From positions 1 through 64,000 of the forward strand of contig JAMHWF010000023.1 of the NCBI GenBank assembly GCA_035911095.1: DNA of 64,000 nt, read 5' to 3'. Of this stretch, positions 50,327 through 59,845 are shown piece by piece; positions within the stretch are counted from its first letter, which is position 1; each line of letters opens with the position of its first letter. Origin of the DNA: JAMHWF01 sp035911095. Lineage in GTDB: Bacteria > Pseudomonadota > Gammaproteobacteria > Burkholderiales > Burkholderiaceae_C. The position numbers and the translations under genes are program-made. The notes under the pieces are model-generated. The model worked only from the letters and a program-made list of their open reading frames with translations, was not told the origin of the DNA and did not search any database.

Positions 50327-53146
50327 TCAGTCCTGCGACGGCGCGCGATGCCAGTAGCGGCGCACCCGTTCGCGTTCGCATTCGCCTCGCGTACCCGGGC
50401 CGCTCCCGGCCCTTGCGACCGGCCAGCGGAAAGCACCGCAGGCGGCGCTGTCGTGCCATTCGGTGCCGCGCCGCCGGTAGCGCTCGACGACCGCCGCGGC
50501 CGGATGGCCGAACCGGTTGCGGTAGCCGGCCTGCGCGATCGCGATACGCGGTGCCACGGCGTCGAGGAAGGGCTCGGACGAGGAGGTGCGACTGCCGTGG
50601 TGAGGCACGAGCACGAGTTCGCTGCGCAGCGGCATGGGCGCGGCCGGCGGCATGTCGGCGGGTTCGCCGCGCCCCCATGCGTCATGGCGATCCGCGCGAA
50701 GGCCGCCACCGGCGACCGGCGCCGCATGAGCATCGACCAGTGCCAGCTCCTGCGCGCGCTCGATGTCACCGGTGAGCAGCGCGCTGCGCCCGCCGCCCTC
50801 GATGCGCAGCACGCAGGACCGCGCGTTCGCCTTCGTGCCGGGTGTCTCCGCCTGCGCCGCAGCCGCAGGCGCGAGGATCTCGAAGGCCACGCCGTCCCAC
50901 TGCCAGCGCTGACCGGCGCCGCAAGGCGCCGCTGGCGAGGCGCCCACGAGCGGATGCCCTGGCGCCAGCGAATGCACCAGCAGACCGATCGGCAGCGCGC
51001 GCTGCAAGGCGGCGGCACCGCCGACGTGGTCGCTGTCGCCATGGCTCAGCACGAGGCGGTCGAGCCGGTGCACGCCCAGCGCGCGCAGCAGCGGCAGCAG
51101 CACCCGCTCGCCGGCATCGCTGCCGGGGGCGTAGGCCGGCCCGGCGTCGTAGAGCAGGTTGTGGCGGTGGGTGCGCACGAGCACCGCGCCGCCCTGCCCC
51201 ACGTCGGCCACCAGCAGCTCGAAGTGACCGGCGGGCGGCCGGTCGACCACCGGCCACAGCAGCGGCAGCGCGAGCGGCACCGCCGCGAGCCGCAGCCGCC
51301 AGGGCAGCGGCAACACCGCGAGCGCGCCGGCGACGAGGCCCGCGGCGCCGGCCCAGGCCGGCGCCGCCGGCACCGTCCAGGTCGCCCCCGGCACCCGCAC
51401 CAGCACCTCGAGCAGCAGCAAGAGTCCCGCGACCGCCTGCGCCGCGAGCGTCCAGGCCCAGGGCAGCAGCGCCCCGAGCAGCGCGAGCGGGGTCACGACC
51501 AGCGAGACGAGCGGGATCGCCACCAGGTTGGCGACGACGCCGACGACCGACACCTGATGAAAGAACAGCAGCGTCAGCGGCGTCAGCCCGACCGTGACCA
51601 CCGCCTGGGTGCGCAGCGCCTCGCGCAGCAGCGTGGCGGCACCGCCCGCAGCATCTCTGACGCCCGCCCTGCCCGCCGGGCTGGTCCCGGCCGTGCCCGG
51701 CAGCGCCGCGCCCGCTGCGCAGGCCACGAGCGAGGCTTCGCCTTCGGCAGCCCGCGAGTCGACCGCGGTCCCGGCCGCCCGCGACGGCGCGGCCTGCACC
51801 GGCGTCGAGCCGAGCAGGAGCCCGACCGCGACGAACGACAGCCAGAAGCCCGGCTGCAGCAGGGCCCAGGGGTCGACTGCGCTGACGACGACACCCGAGG
51901 CGAGCAGCACCAGCGGCCAGGGCCAGCGGCGCCCGCCGGCGTCGAGCAGCACGGCGGTCGCCAGCATCCACAGCGTGCGCTGCGCCGGCACGCCGAAGCC
52001 GGCCAGCATCGCGTAGCCAGCCGCCGACGCGAGCCCGCCCCAGCGCGCCGCCAGCGGCGCCGGCAGCCGCAGCGGCCAGCGCGGATGGCGGCGCCAGACA
52101 GCGCCGATGACGAGCCCGGCGAGCCAGGAAAACATCGTCACGTGCAAGCCGCTGATGCTCATCAGGTGGGCGACGCCGGCCTCGCGGAACAGCGCCCAGT
52201 CGGCGCCATCGATCGCCGCCTGGTCGCCGACCGCGAGGGCGGTGACGACGCCGGCCGTGCGCGGGTCGGCGATGCGGGCCTCGATCGCCTCGCGCAGTGC
52301 CTGGCGCGCGCGCTCGACCCGCTGGCCCTGACCGCTGGCCAGGCGCTGCGGCGGCGCGGCCCCGGCGGCACCGCGCACGCTGCCGACCGCGCGCAGGCCC
52401 TGCTCGAACCACCACAGCTCGGCATCGAAGCCATGCGGGTTGAGCGTGCCGTTCGGCTGCCGCAACCGCACCGGCAGGCGCCAGCGCTCGCCGGCGCGCA
52501 GCGCCGGCACCTCGTGCACGGGCGGCCGCGGCTCGACATCGGCCGCCTCGTCGCGCCCGGCAGCCCACCGTCCGCCGCCACCGCCGCCGCCGTACCAGGC
52601 GAGCGACACACGCGGCGGCACCGCGACCGCGGCATCGCCCTGGCGCGCGGCCTCGACCTCGAGCACGAAGCGCCAGCCGCCGCCGGCCAGGCGCTGGGGC
52701 AGGCTCGCGATGACGCCGGTCAGTTCGAGGTCCTGCCCTTCGAGCGCTGCCGGCAGCGCCTGCGCCAGGCGGTGCCCGGCGCGCAGCCCGGTGGTGCCGA
52801 AAGCGGTGCCGGCGATCGCGGCGGCGACGGCCAGCCAGACGGGCACGCGGCCGACACCCGCGCCGCGCCCGACCCCGATCGCGCCGACCAGCACCAGGGC
52901 CGCCACCAGACTCGGCACCAGCACCGCCGCGTATACCGCCGTGCTCCAGAGCGTGGCCTGCTGCAGTTGCGCCGCGATGCCCGCGCCCCAGGCCAGTGCC
53001 CAGGCCGCCAGCGTGGCCCCGCCGACCGTCCGTGGCGACCCGTCGCGGCGCCCGCTGCGGTCGGCTGCCCGTGCCGCCCGCGCGCTGCGCCACGGCCTCG
53101 ACGGCGGGCCTCGCCACGGCCCGTCTGCGCGGACCTCTCGACCCAA
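50327..53146 (-). CDS. comEC: DNA internalisation/competence protein ComEC (Rec2)
   Basis: 939 residues from a TTG at 53146, supported by GGAGGAGG five bases upstream. Layout: hydrophobic N-terminus, DUF4131 region (PNGTLNPHGFDAELWWFEQG around residue 235), the Competence membrane core with LMSISGLHVTMFSWLAGLV near residue 330 and many helices to about 660, and a C-terminal metallo-beta-lactamase domain with LSHGDSDHVGGAAAL and LLTGDIE. ComEC is the inner-membrane channel for single-stranded DNA in natural transformation; the C-terminal domain may degrade the non-transported strand. Two Ala/Gly-rich inserts are present. Its presence suggests the host may be competent, which fits acquisition of cassettes. 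Confidence 0.93.
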   Translation of the reverse strand: MGREVRADGPWRGPPSRPWRSARAARAADRSGRRDGSPRTVGGATLAAWALAWGAGIAAQLQQATLWSTAVYAAVLVPSLVAALVLVGAIGVGRGAGVGRVPVWLAVAAAIAGTAFGTTGLRAGHRLAQALPAALEGQDLELTGVIASLPQRLAGGGWRFVLEVEAARQGDAAVAVPPRVSLAWYGGGGGGGRWAAGRDEAADVEPRPPVHEVPALRAGERWRLPVRLRQPNGTLNPHGFDAELWWFEQGLRAVGSVRGAAGAAPPQRLASGQGQRVERARQALREAIEARIADPRTAGVVTALAVGDQAAIDGADWALFREAGVAHLMSISGLHVTMFSWLAGLVIGAVWRRHPRWPLRLPAPLAARWGGLASAAGYAMLAGFGVPAQRTLWMLATAVLLDAGGRRWPWPLVLLASGVVVSAVDPWALLQPGFWLSFVAVGLLLGSTPVQAAPSRAAGTAVDSRAAEGEASLVACAAGAALPGTAGTSPAGRAGVRDAAGGAATLLREALRTQAVVTVGLTPLTLLFFHQVSVVGVVANLVAIPLVSLVVTPLALLGALLPWAWTLAAQAVAGLLLLLEVLVRVPGATWTVPAAPAWAGAAGLVAGALAVLPLPWRLRLAAVPLALPLLWPVVDRPPAGHFELLVADVGQGGAVLVRTHRHNLLYDAGPAYAPGSDAGERVLLPLLRALGVHRLDRLVLSHGDSDHVGGAAALQRALPIGLLVHSLAPGHPLVGASPAAPCGAGQRWQWDGVAFEILAPAAAAQAETPGTKANARSCVLRIEGGGRSALLTGDIERAQELALVDAHAAPVAGGGLRADRHDAWGRGEPADMPPAAPMPLRSELVLVPHHGSRTSSSEPFLDAVAPRIAIAQAGYRNRFGHPAAAVVERYRRRGTEWHDSAACGAFRWPVARAGSGPGTRGECERERVRRYWHRAPSQD

Positions 53147-53269
53147 AGGCCTCCTCCCTCTGCACGACGAGGGCCAGTGTAGGATTCGCGCCTTTCAGAA
53201 TCCGGCGGTGCCGGGCCCCCTTAGCGTCGCCCTCGCCGCCCCTGCGACTCCCCTCCGGACGCCCCTCCT

Positions 53270-53764
53270 ATGAGCACCGCCGCGACACCCCCGAACGGTC
53301 CGGCCGGCACGATCGCCGACCGCCTCAAAGCCCTCGGCATCACGCTCCCGCCGCTGGCGGTGCCGGCCGCGGCCTACGTGCCCTTCGTACAGACGGGCAA
53401 GCTCGTCTTCCTCTCCGGCCACATCTCGAAGAAGGACGGCAAGCCCTGGGTGGGCCAGCTCGGCCGCGACACCGACACGGCCACCGGCCAGCAGGCCGCC
53501 CGTGCGGTTGCGATCGACCTGCTGGGCACGCTCGCGGTCGCCACCAAGGGGCTCGAGAACGTCGCCCGCATCGTCAAGGTGATGAGCCTGGTCAACAGCA
53601 CGCCGACCTACACCGAGCAGCACCTGGTCACCAACGGCTGCTCCGAGCTGCTCGGCCAGGTCTTCGGCGACAAGGGTGCCCACGCGCGCAGTGCCTTCGG
53701 CGTGGCCCAGCTGCCGATGGGCGCGGCGGTCGAGATCGAACTGATCGCGGAGCTGAACGCCTGA
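53270..53764 (+). CDS. RidA/YjgF-family protein (YjgH-like)
   Basis: 164 residues, a little longer than RidA because of a 30-residue N-terminal extension. VPFVQTGKLVFLSGHIS and the late ARSAFGVAQLPMGAAVEIE are the family core, with Arg in the position that binds the carboxylate in RidA and Glu in VEIE. Members hydrolyse reactive enamines/imines or serve as chaperone-like proteins; whether this subgroup has deaminase activity is unknown. It is transcribed away from comEC across 123 bp. dsbB follows on the same strand. Confidence 0.88.
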   Translation: MSTAATPPNGPAGTIADRLKALGITLPPLAVPAAAYVPFVQTGKLVFLSGHISKKDGKPWVGQLGRDTDTATGQQAARAVAIDLLGTLAVATKGLENVARIVKVMSLVNSTPTYTEQHLVTNGCSELLGQVFGDKGAHARSAFGVAQLPMGAAVEIELIAELNA

Positions 53765-53825
53765 TGGTCGACGCAGGAGGCGCGCGCGGCCTGTGCGCTG
53801 CACGGCCCGGTGGGGTGCCCGCCCG

Positions 53826-54314
53826 ATGAAGTTCACGACCTGGCGTGGGGGCCTGCTCGGCATCGCCGCGCTCAGCGTGGCGGCGCTGATCGTCGCGCTC
53901 GTCGCCCAGCACGGCTTCGGCATGCAGCCCTGCCCGTGGTGCATCCTGCAGCGGCTGATCTACCTGCTGATCGCCGTCGTCGCCGTCGTCGGCGCGGTGC
54001 TCACCGCGCCCGGCGCGCGGCGCGTGGCCGGGGGGCTGGTGATCGTGCTGGCCGGCTGCGGCATCGCGTCGGCGGTGTACCAGCACCAGGTCGCGTCGCA
54101 GCTCTTCTCGTGCAACCTGACCTTCGCCGACACGGTGATCACCGGCCTCGAGCTGGAGACGCTGGTGCCGCCGCTGTTCCAGGTGACGGCTTCGTGCGCC
54201 GATGCGGCGGTGTCGCTTGCGGGCCTGCCCTTCGAGTACTGGAGCCTCTCGCTCTACCTGCTGATCGCCGTGGCGGCGATCGCCCTGATGCTGCGCCGCG
54301 CCGCCGCGCGCTGA
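53826..54314 (+). CDS. dsbB: Disulphide bond formation protein B
   Basis: 162 residues from the ATG at 53826. Four membrane helices and the two cysteine pairs of DsbB: Cys36 and Cys39 in QPCPWCILQRL next to the first periplasmic loop, and Cys96 and Cys124 (FSCNLTF, TASCADA) in the second. It re-oxidises DsbA and passes electrons to quinone at the inner membrane. An Arg follows CPWC-ILQR as in the family. It converges with the RlpA-like gene; its stop lies in a hairpin loop. Confidence 0.93.
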   Translation: MKFTTWRGGLLGIAALSVAALIVALVAQHGFGMQPCPWCILQRLIYLLIAVVAVVGAVLTAPGARRVAGGLVIVLAGCGIASAVYQHQVASQLFSCNLTFADTVITGLELETLVPPLFQVTASCADAAVSLAGLPFEYWSLSLYLLIAVAAIALMLRRAAAR

Positions 54315-54323
54315 GGCGCGCGG
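54304..54323. terminator. GC hairpin over the dsbB stop codon
   Basis: A perfect 8-bp stem CCGCGCGC / GCGCGCGG with loop TGAG containing the dsbB TGA, between the convergent dsbB and RlpA-like genes. It can form on both strands. No T-run, so termination is inferred only. Confidence 0.45.
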
Positions 54324-54339
54324 GCGGCGGCCACGCCGA

Positions 54340-54765
<426 letters not shown>

Positions 54766-54950
54766 CGTGTTCCGTGCGGGGGTCGTGTCGGTGATCCATG
54801 CGCATTGTTTTGGTGCGCACACGCTTGGGGCCTGGCCGCGGCGCCCCTGGGCATCCCGGGCGCGCCGCGCGGCCGCGATTCTGGATCAAGTCCGTCGTCG
54901 CCGGCCTGCCGCACGGGGGCAGGCGGCGCGAATGCCCGGCCCCGGAGCGT

Positions 54951-57275
54951 TCAGCCCGCGGCCAGCAGCCGCTGCCCCTTCATGCCGTCGATCGCGCGGC
55001 CCTTGCGCGCGCGCTTGCCGACATGCTCGGCGAGCCCCGCGCCCTTCAGCACCTCCTGCCGCGGCTTGCCGCGCGGGCTGCTGCCGTGCACCTCGAGCGC
55101 GCTGCCGAAGGCGGCGATGCCGACCAGCGCGTCCTTCGCCTCCAGGTCCATCAAGGTCAGGCCGCGCCCGCCCTTGGGCTGCAGCTTCAGCTCGTCGAGC
55201 GCGAAGACGAGCAGGCGCCCGGCCAGGGACAGGCAGGCGAGCTGGGCCATCCCGGCGCCGACCGCGCTCGGCGGCAGCGGCTTCTCCTCGCCTTCGAGCG
55301 CGAGGAAGGTCTTGCCGCCGCGCTGGCGCGCGACCAGGTCGCCGAGCTTCGCCATCAGGCCGTAGCCGCCAGTCGAGGCGAGCACCAGCGTCTGCTCGAC
55401 GTTGCCGGCGATGTAATGCGCCGGCTGGGTGCCCGACTCGAGGTCGATCAGCGTCGTGATCGGCTGCCCGTCGCCGCGCCCGCCCGGCAGGCTGCTCACC
55501 GCGACCGAGTAGCTGCGCCCATCGCTGCCGATGACGACCAGCGGGTCGACGCTGCGGCAGGGGAAGCAACCGTAGAGGCCGTCGCCCGGCTTGAACGCGA
55601 GCGACCCCACGTCGACCTCGTGCCCCTTCAGCGCACGCACCCAGCCCTTGAGGCTCACGACGACGCTGACCGGCTCGTCGACGATGCGGATCTCGGCCAC
55701 CGCGCGCTTCTCGGCCTGGATCAGCGTGCGGCGCTCGTCGCCGAACTGCCTGGCGTCGGCCTCGACCTCGCGGACCACGGTGCGCTTCAGCGCCGCCGGG
55801 CCGGAGAGGATGTCCTCGAGCTTCTTCTGCTCGGTGCGCCGCTCGTCGAGCTCCTGCTGGATCTTGATCGCCTCCAGCCTGGCCAGCTGGCGCAGCCGGA
55901 TCTCGAGGATGTCCTCGGCCTGACGGTCGCTGAGCCTGAAGCGCTCGATCAGCGCCGCCTTCGGGTCGTCGGCCCCGCGGATGATGCGGATCACCTCGTC
56001 GATGTTCAGCAGCACCAGCTGCCGGCCTTCGAGGATGTGGATGCGGTCGAGCACCTTGGCCAGCCGGTGCCGCGTGCGGCGCTCGACCGTCGCGAGGCGG
56101 AAGCCGATCCACTCGCCGAGCACCTGGCGCAGGCTCTTCTGCGTCGGCCGGCCGTCGGCGCCGACCATCGTCAGGTTGACCGGCGCCGAGGTCTCGAGGC
56201 TGGTGTGCGCGAGCAGCGTCGTGATCAGGTCCTGCTGCTCGACGGTGCGCGACTTCGGCTCGAAGACGAGGCGCACCGCGGCCTCCTTGCCCGACTCGTC
56301 GCGCACCGCGTCGAGCACGCCGAGCAGCGTCGCCTTCAGCTGCAACTGGTCGGCCGAGAGCGACTTCTTGCCCGTCTTGACCTTGGGGTTGCTGAGCTCC
56401 TCGATCTCCTCGAGCACCTTCTGCGCGCTGGTGCCCGGCGGCAGCTCGGTGACGACGAGTTGCCACTGGCCGCGCGCCAGATCCTCGATCTTCCAGCGCG
56501 CGCGCAGCTTCAGCGAGCCGCGGCCGGAGGCATAGGCGGCGCGGATCTCGTCGGTGCCGCTGATCAGCTGTCCGCCGCCCGGGTAGTCCGGGCCGGGCAG
56601 CAGCGCGAAGAGCTCGTCGTCGGCGAGCTTGTCGTTGCGGATCAGCGCGACCACCGCGTCGGCCACCTCGCGCAGGTTGTGGCTCGGGATCTCGGTGGCG
56701 AGGCCGACCGCGATGCCGCTCGCGCCGTTCAGCAGCACGAAAGGCAGGCGGGCGGGCAAGAGGCGCGGCTCCTCGGTCGAGCCGTCGTAGTTGGGCACGT
56801 AGTCGACCGTGCCCTCGTCGATCTCGTCGAGCAGCAGCCGCGTGATCGGCGCCAGCCGCGCCTCCGTGTAGCGCATCGCCGCCGCGCCGTCGCCATCGCG
56901 GCTGCCGAAGTTGCCCTGGCCGTCGACCAGCGGGTAGCGCTGCGAGAAGTCCTGCGCCATGCGTACCAGCGCGTCATAGGCGGCGGTGTCGCCATGCGGG
57001 TGGTAGCGGCCGAGCACGTCGCCGACCACGCGCGCGCTCTTCACCGCCTTCGGCCCGGCCGCCGTCGTGAAGGCCAGCCCCATGCGCTGCATCGCGTAGA
57101 GGATGCGCCGCTGCACCGGCTTCTGGCCGTCGCAGACATCGGGCAGTGCGCGGCCCTTGACGACCGACAGCGCGTACTCGAGATAGGCGCGCTCGGCGTA
57201 GTGGGCGAGCGTGATGGCGTCGCCCGGCGGCTCGGGCGGTTCAGGGCTGTCGATCAGCGGCAGTTGGTCGGGCAT
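54951..57275 (-). CDS. parC: DNA topoisomerase IV subunit A
   Basis: 774 residues, the length of ParC rather than GyrA. Catalytic Tyr136 in AAAMRYTEARL; the winged-helix region has GRYHPHGDTAAYDALVRM; GASGIAVGLATEIPSHN follows near residue 170 and a shortened C-terminal beta-pinwheel ends the protein. It decatenates daughter chromosomes together with ParE (not in the window). At the positions matching E. coli Ser80 and Glu84 it has Thr97 and Asp101, conservative changes that are probably natural. A 58-residue-rich Ala tail is absent. No neighbour on the same strand upstream. Confidence 0.95.
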   Translation of the reverse strand: MPDQLPLIDSPEPPEPPGDAITLAHYAERAYLEYALSVVKGRALPDVCDGQKPVQRRILYAMQRMGLAFTTAAGPKAVKSARVVGDVLGRYHPHGDTAAYDALVRMAQDFSQRYPLVDGQGNFGSRDGDGAAAMRYTEARLAPITRLLLDEIDEGTVDYVPNYDGSTEEPRLLPARLPFVLLNGASGIAVGLATEIPSHNLREVADAVVALIRNDKLADDELFALLPGPDYPGGGQLISGTDEIRAAYASGRGSLKLRARWKIEDLARGQWQLVVTELPPGTSAQKVLEEIEELSNPKVKTGKKSLSADQLQLKATLLGVLDAVRDESGKEAAVRLVFEPKSRTVEQQDLITTLLAHTSLETSAPVNLTMVGADGRPTQKSLRQVLGEWIGFRLATVERRTRHRLAKVLDRIHILEGRQLVLLNIDEVIRIIRGADDPKAALIERFRLSDRQAEDILEIRLRQLARLEAIKIQQELDERRTEQKKLEDILSGPAALKRTVVREVEADARQFGDERRTLIQAEKRAVAEIRIVDEPVSVVVSLKGWVRALKGHEVDVGSLAFKPGDGLYGCFPCRSVDPLVVIGSDGRSYSVAVSSLPGGRGDGQPITTLIDLESGTQPAHYIAGNVEQTLVLASTGGYGLMAKLGDLVARQRGGKTFLALEGEEKPLPPSAVGAGMAQLACLSLAGRLLVFALDELKLQPKGGRGLTLMDLEAKDALVGIAAFGSALEVHGSSPRGKPRQEVLKGAGLAEHVGKRARKGRAIDGMKGQRLLAAG

Positions 57276-57384
57276 GCGAAGGAAGCGCCGCGCGGGGGCG
57301 TACGCGTCGGGCGTCGGGCGTCTCGGAGGGGCGCATTCTGCCGCGCGGCCACGCCCGCGCCCTCACCTCGGCGCGGCGCAGGAT

Positions 57385-58347
57385 TCACGCGCGCCGGAAC
57401 TGCCTGCGATAGGCCGAGGGCGAGACCGCGAACGCGACCGAGAAATGCTGGCGCAGCGAGACCGTGGAACCGAAGCCGGCCAGCTCCGCGATGACGTCGA
57501 TCGTCTTGTCGCTCTGTTCCAGCAGGCGCTGCGCCGCCAGCAGGCGGTGGTTGAGCAGCCATTGCGCGACCGTGGCGCCGGTCTTCGCCTTGAAGCGGCG
57601 CGTGAAGTTGCGCCGGCTCATCGCCGCCCGGGCGGCGAGCACGTCGACGCAGAGCGGCTGCTGCAGGTGGCCGATCGCCCACTCCAGCGTCTGCGCCAGC
57701 GGGTCGCGATCGACCGACTTCGGCAACGGCTGCTCGATGAACTGCGCCTGACCGCCGCTGCGGTGGGGTGCCACCACCATGCGCCGCGCGACGCGGTTCG
57801 CCAGCTCGGCGCCGCAATCGCTGCGCAGCAGGTGCAGGCAGCAGTCGATCGCCGCGGCGGTGCCGGCGGAGGTCAGGATGTCGCCGCCGTCCACGTACAG
57901 CACGCGGCGGTCCAGCTTCACCTGCGGGTACTTGCGCTCGAAGTCGTCGGCCCAGACCCAGTGCGTGGAGGCCGCGCGGCCGTCGAGCAGCCCGGCCTCG
58001 GCCAGCACGAAGGCCCCGAGGCAGAGGCCGACGAGCCGCGAGCCGCGCGCGTGGGCCTGGCGGAGGGCCTCGAGCAGGCGTTCCGACGGGCGCTCGTCCG
58101 GATCACGCCAGGCCGGCACGATCACGGTGTCGGCCTGCGCCAGCGCGTTCAGGCCGTGCCGCACCTCGATGTCGAAGCCGGCCAGCGTCGCGATCGGGCC
58201 GGCGCGCTCGCCGCAGATCAGCAGGCGATAGCTCGGTTCGCCCAGCCGTGCGAGGTCGTCGCCGAACACCGCGCAGGGCACGGACAGGTGAAAGGGGTTG
58301 ACGCCCTCGAAGGCGATCACCGCCACGGTGTGGCCGTCGGTCTTCAT
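57385..58347 (-). CDS. GlxA-family transcriptional regulator (DJ-1/PfpI + AraC)
   Basis: 320 residues. The N-terminal 170 are a DJ-1/PfpI-like domain with VGLCLGAFVLAEAGLLDGR, the Cys of GLCLGAF in the nucleophile elbow position, and THWVWADDF. The C-terminal about 100 are an AraC helix-turn-helix pair (LAARAAMSRRNFTRRFKAKTG and IDVIAELAGFGSTVSLRQHF cut at 20). Such regulators control amine, arginine or carnitine-type catabolism. It is divergent from the cysteine hydrolase gene across 94 bp, so it is most likely its regulator. Confidence 0.92.
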   Translation of the reverse strand: MKTDGHTVAVIAFEGVNPFHLSVPCAVFGDDLARLGEPSYRLLICGERAGPIATLAGFDIEVRHGLNALAQADTVIVPAWRDPDERPSERLLEALRQAHARGSRLVGLCLGAFVLAEAGLLDGRAASTHWVWADDFERKYPQVKLDRRVLYVDGGDILTSAGTAAAIDCCLHLLRSDCGAELANRVARRMVVAPHRSGGQAQFIEQPLPKSVDRDPLAQTLEWAIGHLQQPLCVDVLAARAAMSRRNFTRRFKAKTGATVAQWLLNHRLLAAQRLLEQSDKTIDVIAELAGFGSTVSLRQHFSVAFAVSPSAYRRQFRRA

Positions 58348-58441
58348 GTTGGCCCGATCCTATCGAACTGTGTCCATCGGGCCCGTTTCGTCCCGGCGGT
58401 CGCCGCCCGACACTGGCGGCGTTCTCAACCGGAGCCAGAAG

Positions 58442-59068
58442 ATGAACCACCCGACGATCCGCAGCATCGCCGGCGCCACCGCGCCGGCCCGCATCGATGC
58501 CGACAGCACCGCGCTGCTGGTGATCGACTTCCAGAACGAGTACTTCAGCGGCAAGCTGCCGATCCCCGATGGCCGGCGAGCGCTGGAGAACGCGCGCCGG
58601 CTGGTCGCCTTCGCCGACGACGCGGGCATCCCGGTGTTCCACATCCAGCACGTCACGCCGGCGGGCACGCCGATCTTTGCCGAGGACGGTGAGACGGTCC
58701 GCTTCCACGACGAGATCCAGCCCGGCCCGGGCCACACCGCGCTGCGCAAGGCAACGATCAGCGCCTTCCCGGGCACGAACCTCGACGAGCGCCTCAAGGC
58801 GGCCGGCATCCGCACGCTGATCATCACCGGGCTGATGACGCACGCCTGCGTGTCGGGCGCGGCGCGGGACGCGGTGCCCCTCGGCTACGAGGTGCTGGTG
58901 GCCGAGGACGCCTGCGCCACCCGCGACCTCGACACCGGCGACGGCACGGTGCTGCCCCACCTCGCGCTGCATCGCGCGGCGCTGGCGACGATCGCCGACA
59001 CCTTCGGCAGCATCATGACCACCGAGCGCATCCTGCAGCTGCCGGTAGCGGCACCCTCGCGCCGCTGA
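58442..59068 (+). CDS. Isochorismatase-family cysteine hydrolase
   Basis: 208 residues from the ATG at 58442 with GGAGCCAGAAG before it. The catalytic triad of the family is Asp29 in LLVIDFQNEYF, Lys103 in LRKATISAF and Cys136 in MTHACVSGAARDA, with the usual cis-peptide context before the Cys. Substrates in the family include isochorismate, nicotinamide and N-carbamoyl compounds; nothing here settles which. A divergent GlxA-type regulator suggests an inducible catabolic role. It converges on the acetyltransferase gene and its stop codon is in a hairpin loop. Confidence 0.91.
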   Translation: MNHPTIRSIAGATAPARIDADSTALLVIDFQNEYFSGKLPIPDGRRALENARRLVAFADDAGIPVFHIQHVTPAGTPIFAEDGETVRFHDEIQPGPGHTALRKATISAFPGTNLDERLKAAGIRTLIITGLMTHACVSGAARDAVPLGYEVLVAEDACATRDLDTGDGTVLPHLALHRAALATIADTFGSIMTTERILQLPVAAPSRR

Positions 59069-59076
59069 GGGCGGCG
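59060..59076. terminator. GC hairpin over the cysteine hydrolase stop codon
   Basis: A perfect 6-bp stem CGCCGC / GCGGCG with loop TGAGG that contains the stop codon TGA. Third hairpin of this kind at a convergent gene pair in the window. No T-run. Confidence 0.4.
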
Positions 59077-59142
59077 ACAGGGCCGACGACAGACCCGGCG
59101 ACTGAACGGGGCGGGCGAGCCGGGATGCGCCCCGGCCTCCGC

Positions 59143-59670
59143 TCAGGCCGGCGCCGCGTCGCCGCGGCGGGCCTCGTACTCGGCTGCCAGCATCGACATC
59201 ACCACCAGCGACTCGTAGCCGTCGTCCGTGCGCACCGCGTCACGCAGCCGCCCTTCGACGATGAAGCCCTCGCTGGCGTAGAGCGCCAGCGCGCGCGTGT
59301 TGTGCTCCTTCACGTCGAGCCAGAAGCGGTGGGCGTGCAGCTCGCAAAAGGCGATGCGCTCGAGCTCGCGCAGGCAGGCGCGCCCGATGCCCTGCCCCTT
59401 CGGCTGCAGCACGATGCGCTTGAGCTCGATCGAGCCGTGCGGGTTGCGGCAGCCCTGCAGGATCACGAAGCCCACGGCCTGGGTGCCTTCGCCCGCCTCG
59501 ACGATGAAATGCCGGAAGTCGGGGAAGCGGACCGCCCCCTCGTGCTGCGTGCGCTCCCAGGGCGTGATCGACGGCAGGTTGCCCGGGTCCTGCTCGACGC
59601 CGACGACGTAGTCCAGGTCGGACAGCATCGTCGGGCGCAGGCGGACGCCGATGGCCGGAGTGCGCATCAC
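59143..59670 (-). CDS. GNAT-family N-acetyltransferase
   Basis: 175 residues, RimJ/RimL-like. The acetyl-CoA binding motif is LQPKGQGIGRACLRELERIA (Q-x-x-G-x-G), the substrate side begins VRLRPTMLSDLDYVVGVEQ. KEHNTRALALYASEGFIVEGR is the usual GNAT C-terminal strand-helix with Tyr as possible general acid. The substrate, protein N-terminus or small molecule, is unknown. It converges on the cysteine hydrolase gene. A GGGATC microsatellite lies upstream of it at 59718-59753. Confidence 0.92.
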   Translation of the reverse strand: MMRTPAIGVRLRPTMLSDLDYVVGVEQDPGNLPSITPWERTQHEGAVRFPDFRHFIVEAGEGTQAVGFVILQGCRNPHGSIELKRIVLQPKGQGIGRACLRELERIAFCELHAHRFWLDVKEHNTRALALYASEGFIVEGRLRDAVRTDDGYESLVVMSMLAAEYEARRGDAAPA

Positions 59671-59717
59671 CAGCGGCCCGATGCGGTCAGGCCCTGGCCG
59701 CGCGCGTGGCCAGGCTC

Positions 59718-59753
59718 GGGATCGGGATCGGGATCGGGATCGGGATCGGGATC
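59718..59753. repeat. GGGATC hexanucleotide repeat, six copies
   Basis: Six exact tandem copies of GGGATC (36 bases) upstream of the GNAT gene start (48 bases away) and downstream of the OmpA-like gene. Each copy holds a GATC site. It lies in a likely promoter region, so copy number changes could alter expression. Confidence 0.85.
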
Positions 59754-59845
59754 GGCAGCGGATGTCCCATGTCAGCTCCAGGCCCGGGCGGCGGGCCCTG
59801 GGAGCCAGTATGGAGGAAGGGGACCGGCGCGCTGCCGGCCGTCCC

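Noticed and set aside
59718..59753. GGGATC repeats as part of a CRISPR array or a repeat protein gene
   Set aside because: The unit is six bases with no spacers, and the encoded Gly-Ile repeat is only twelve residues in a frame lacking other coding signs.
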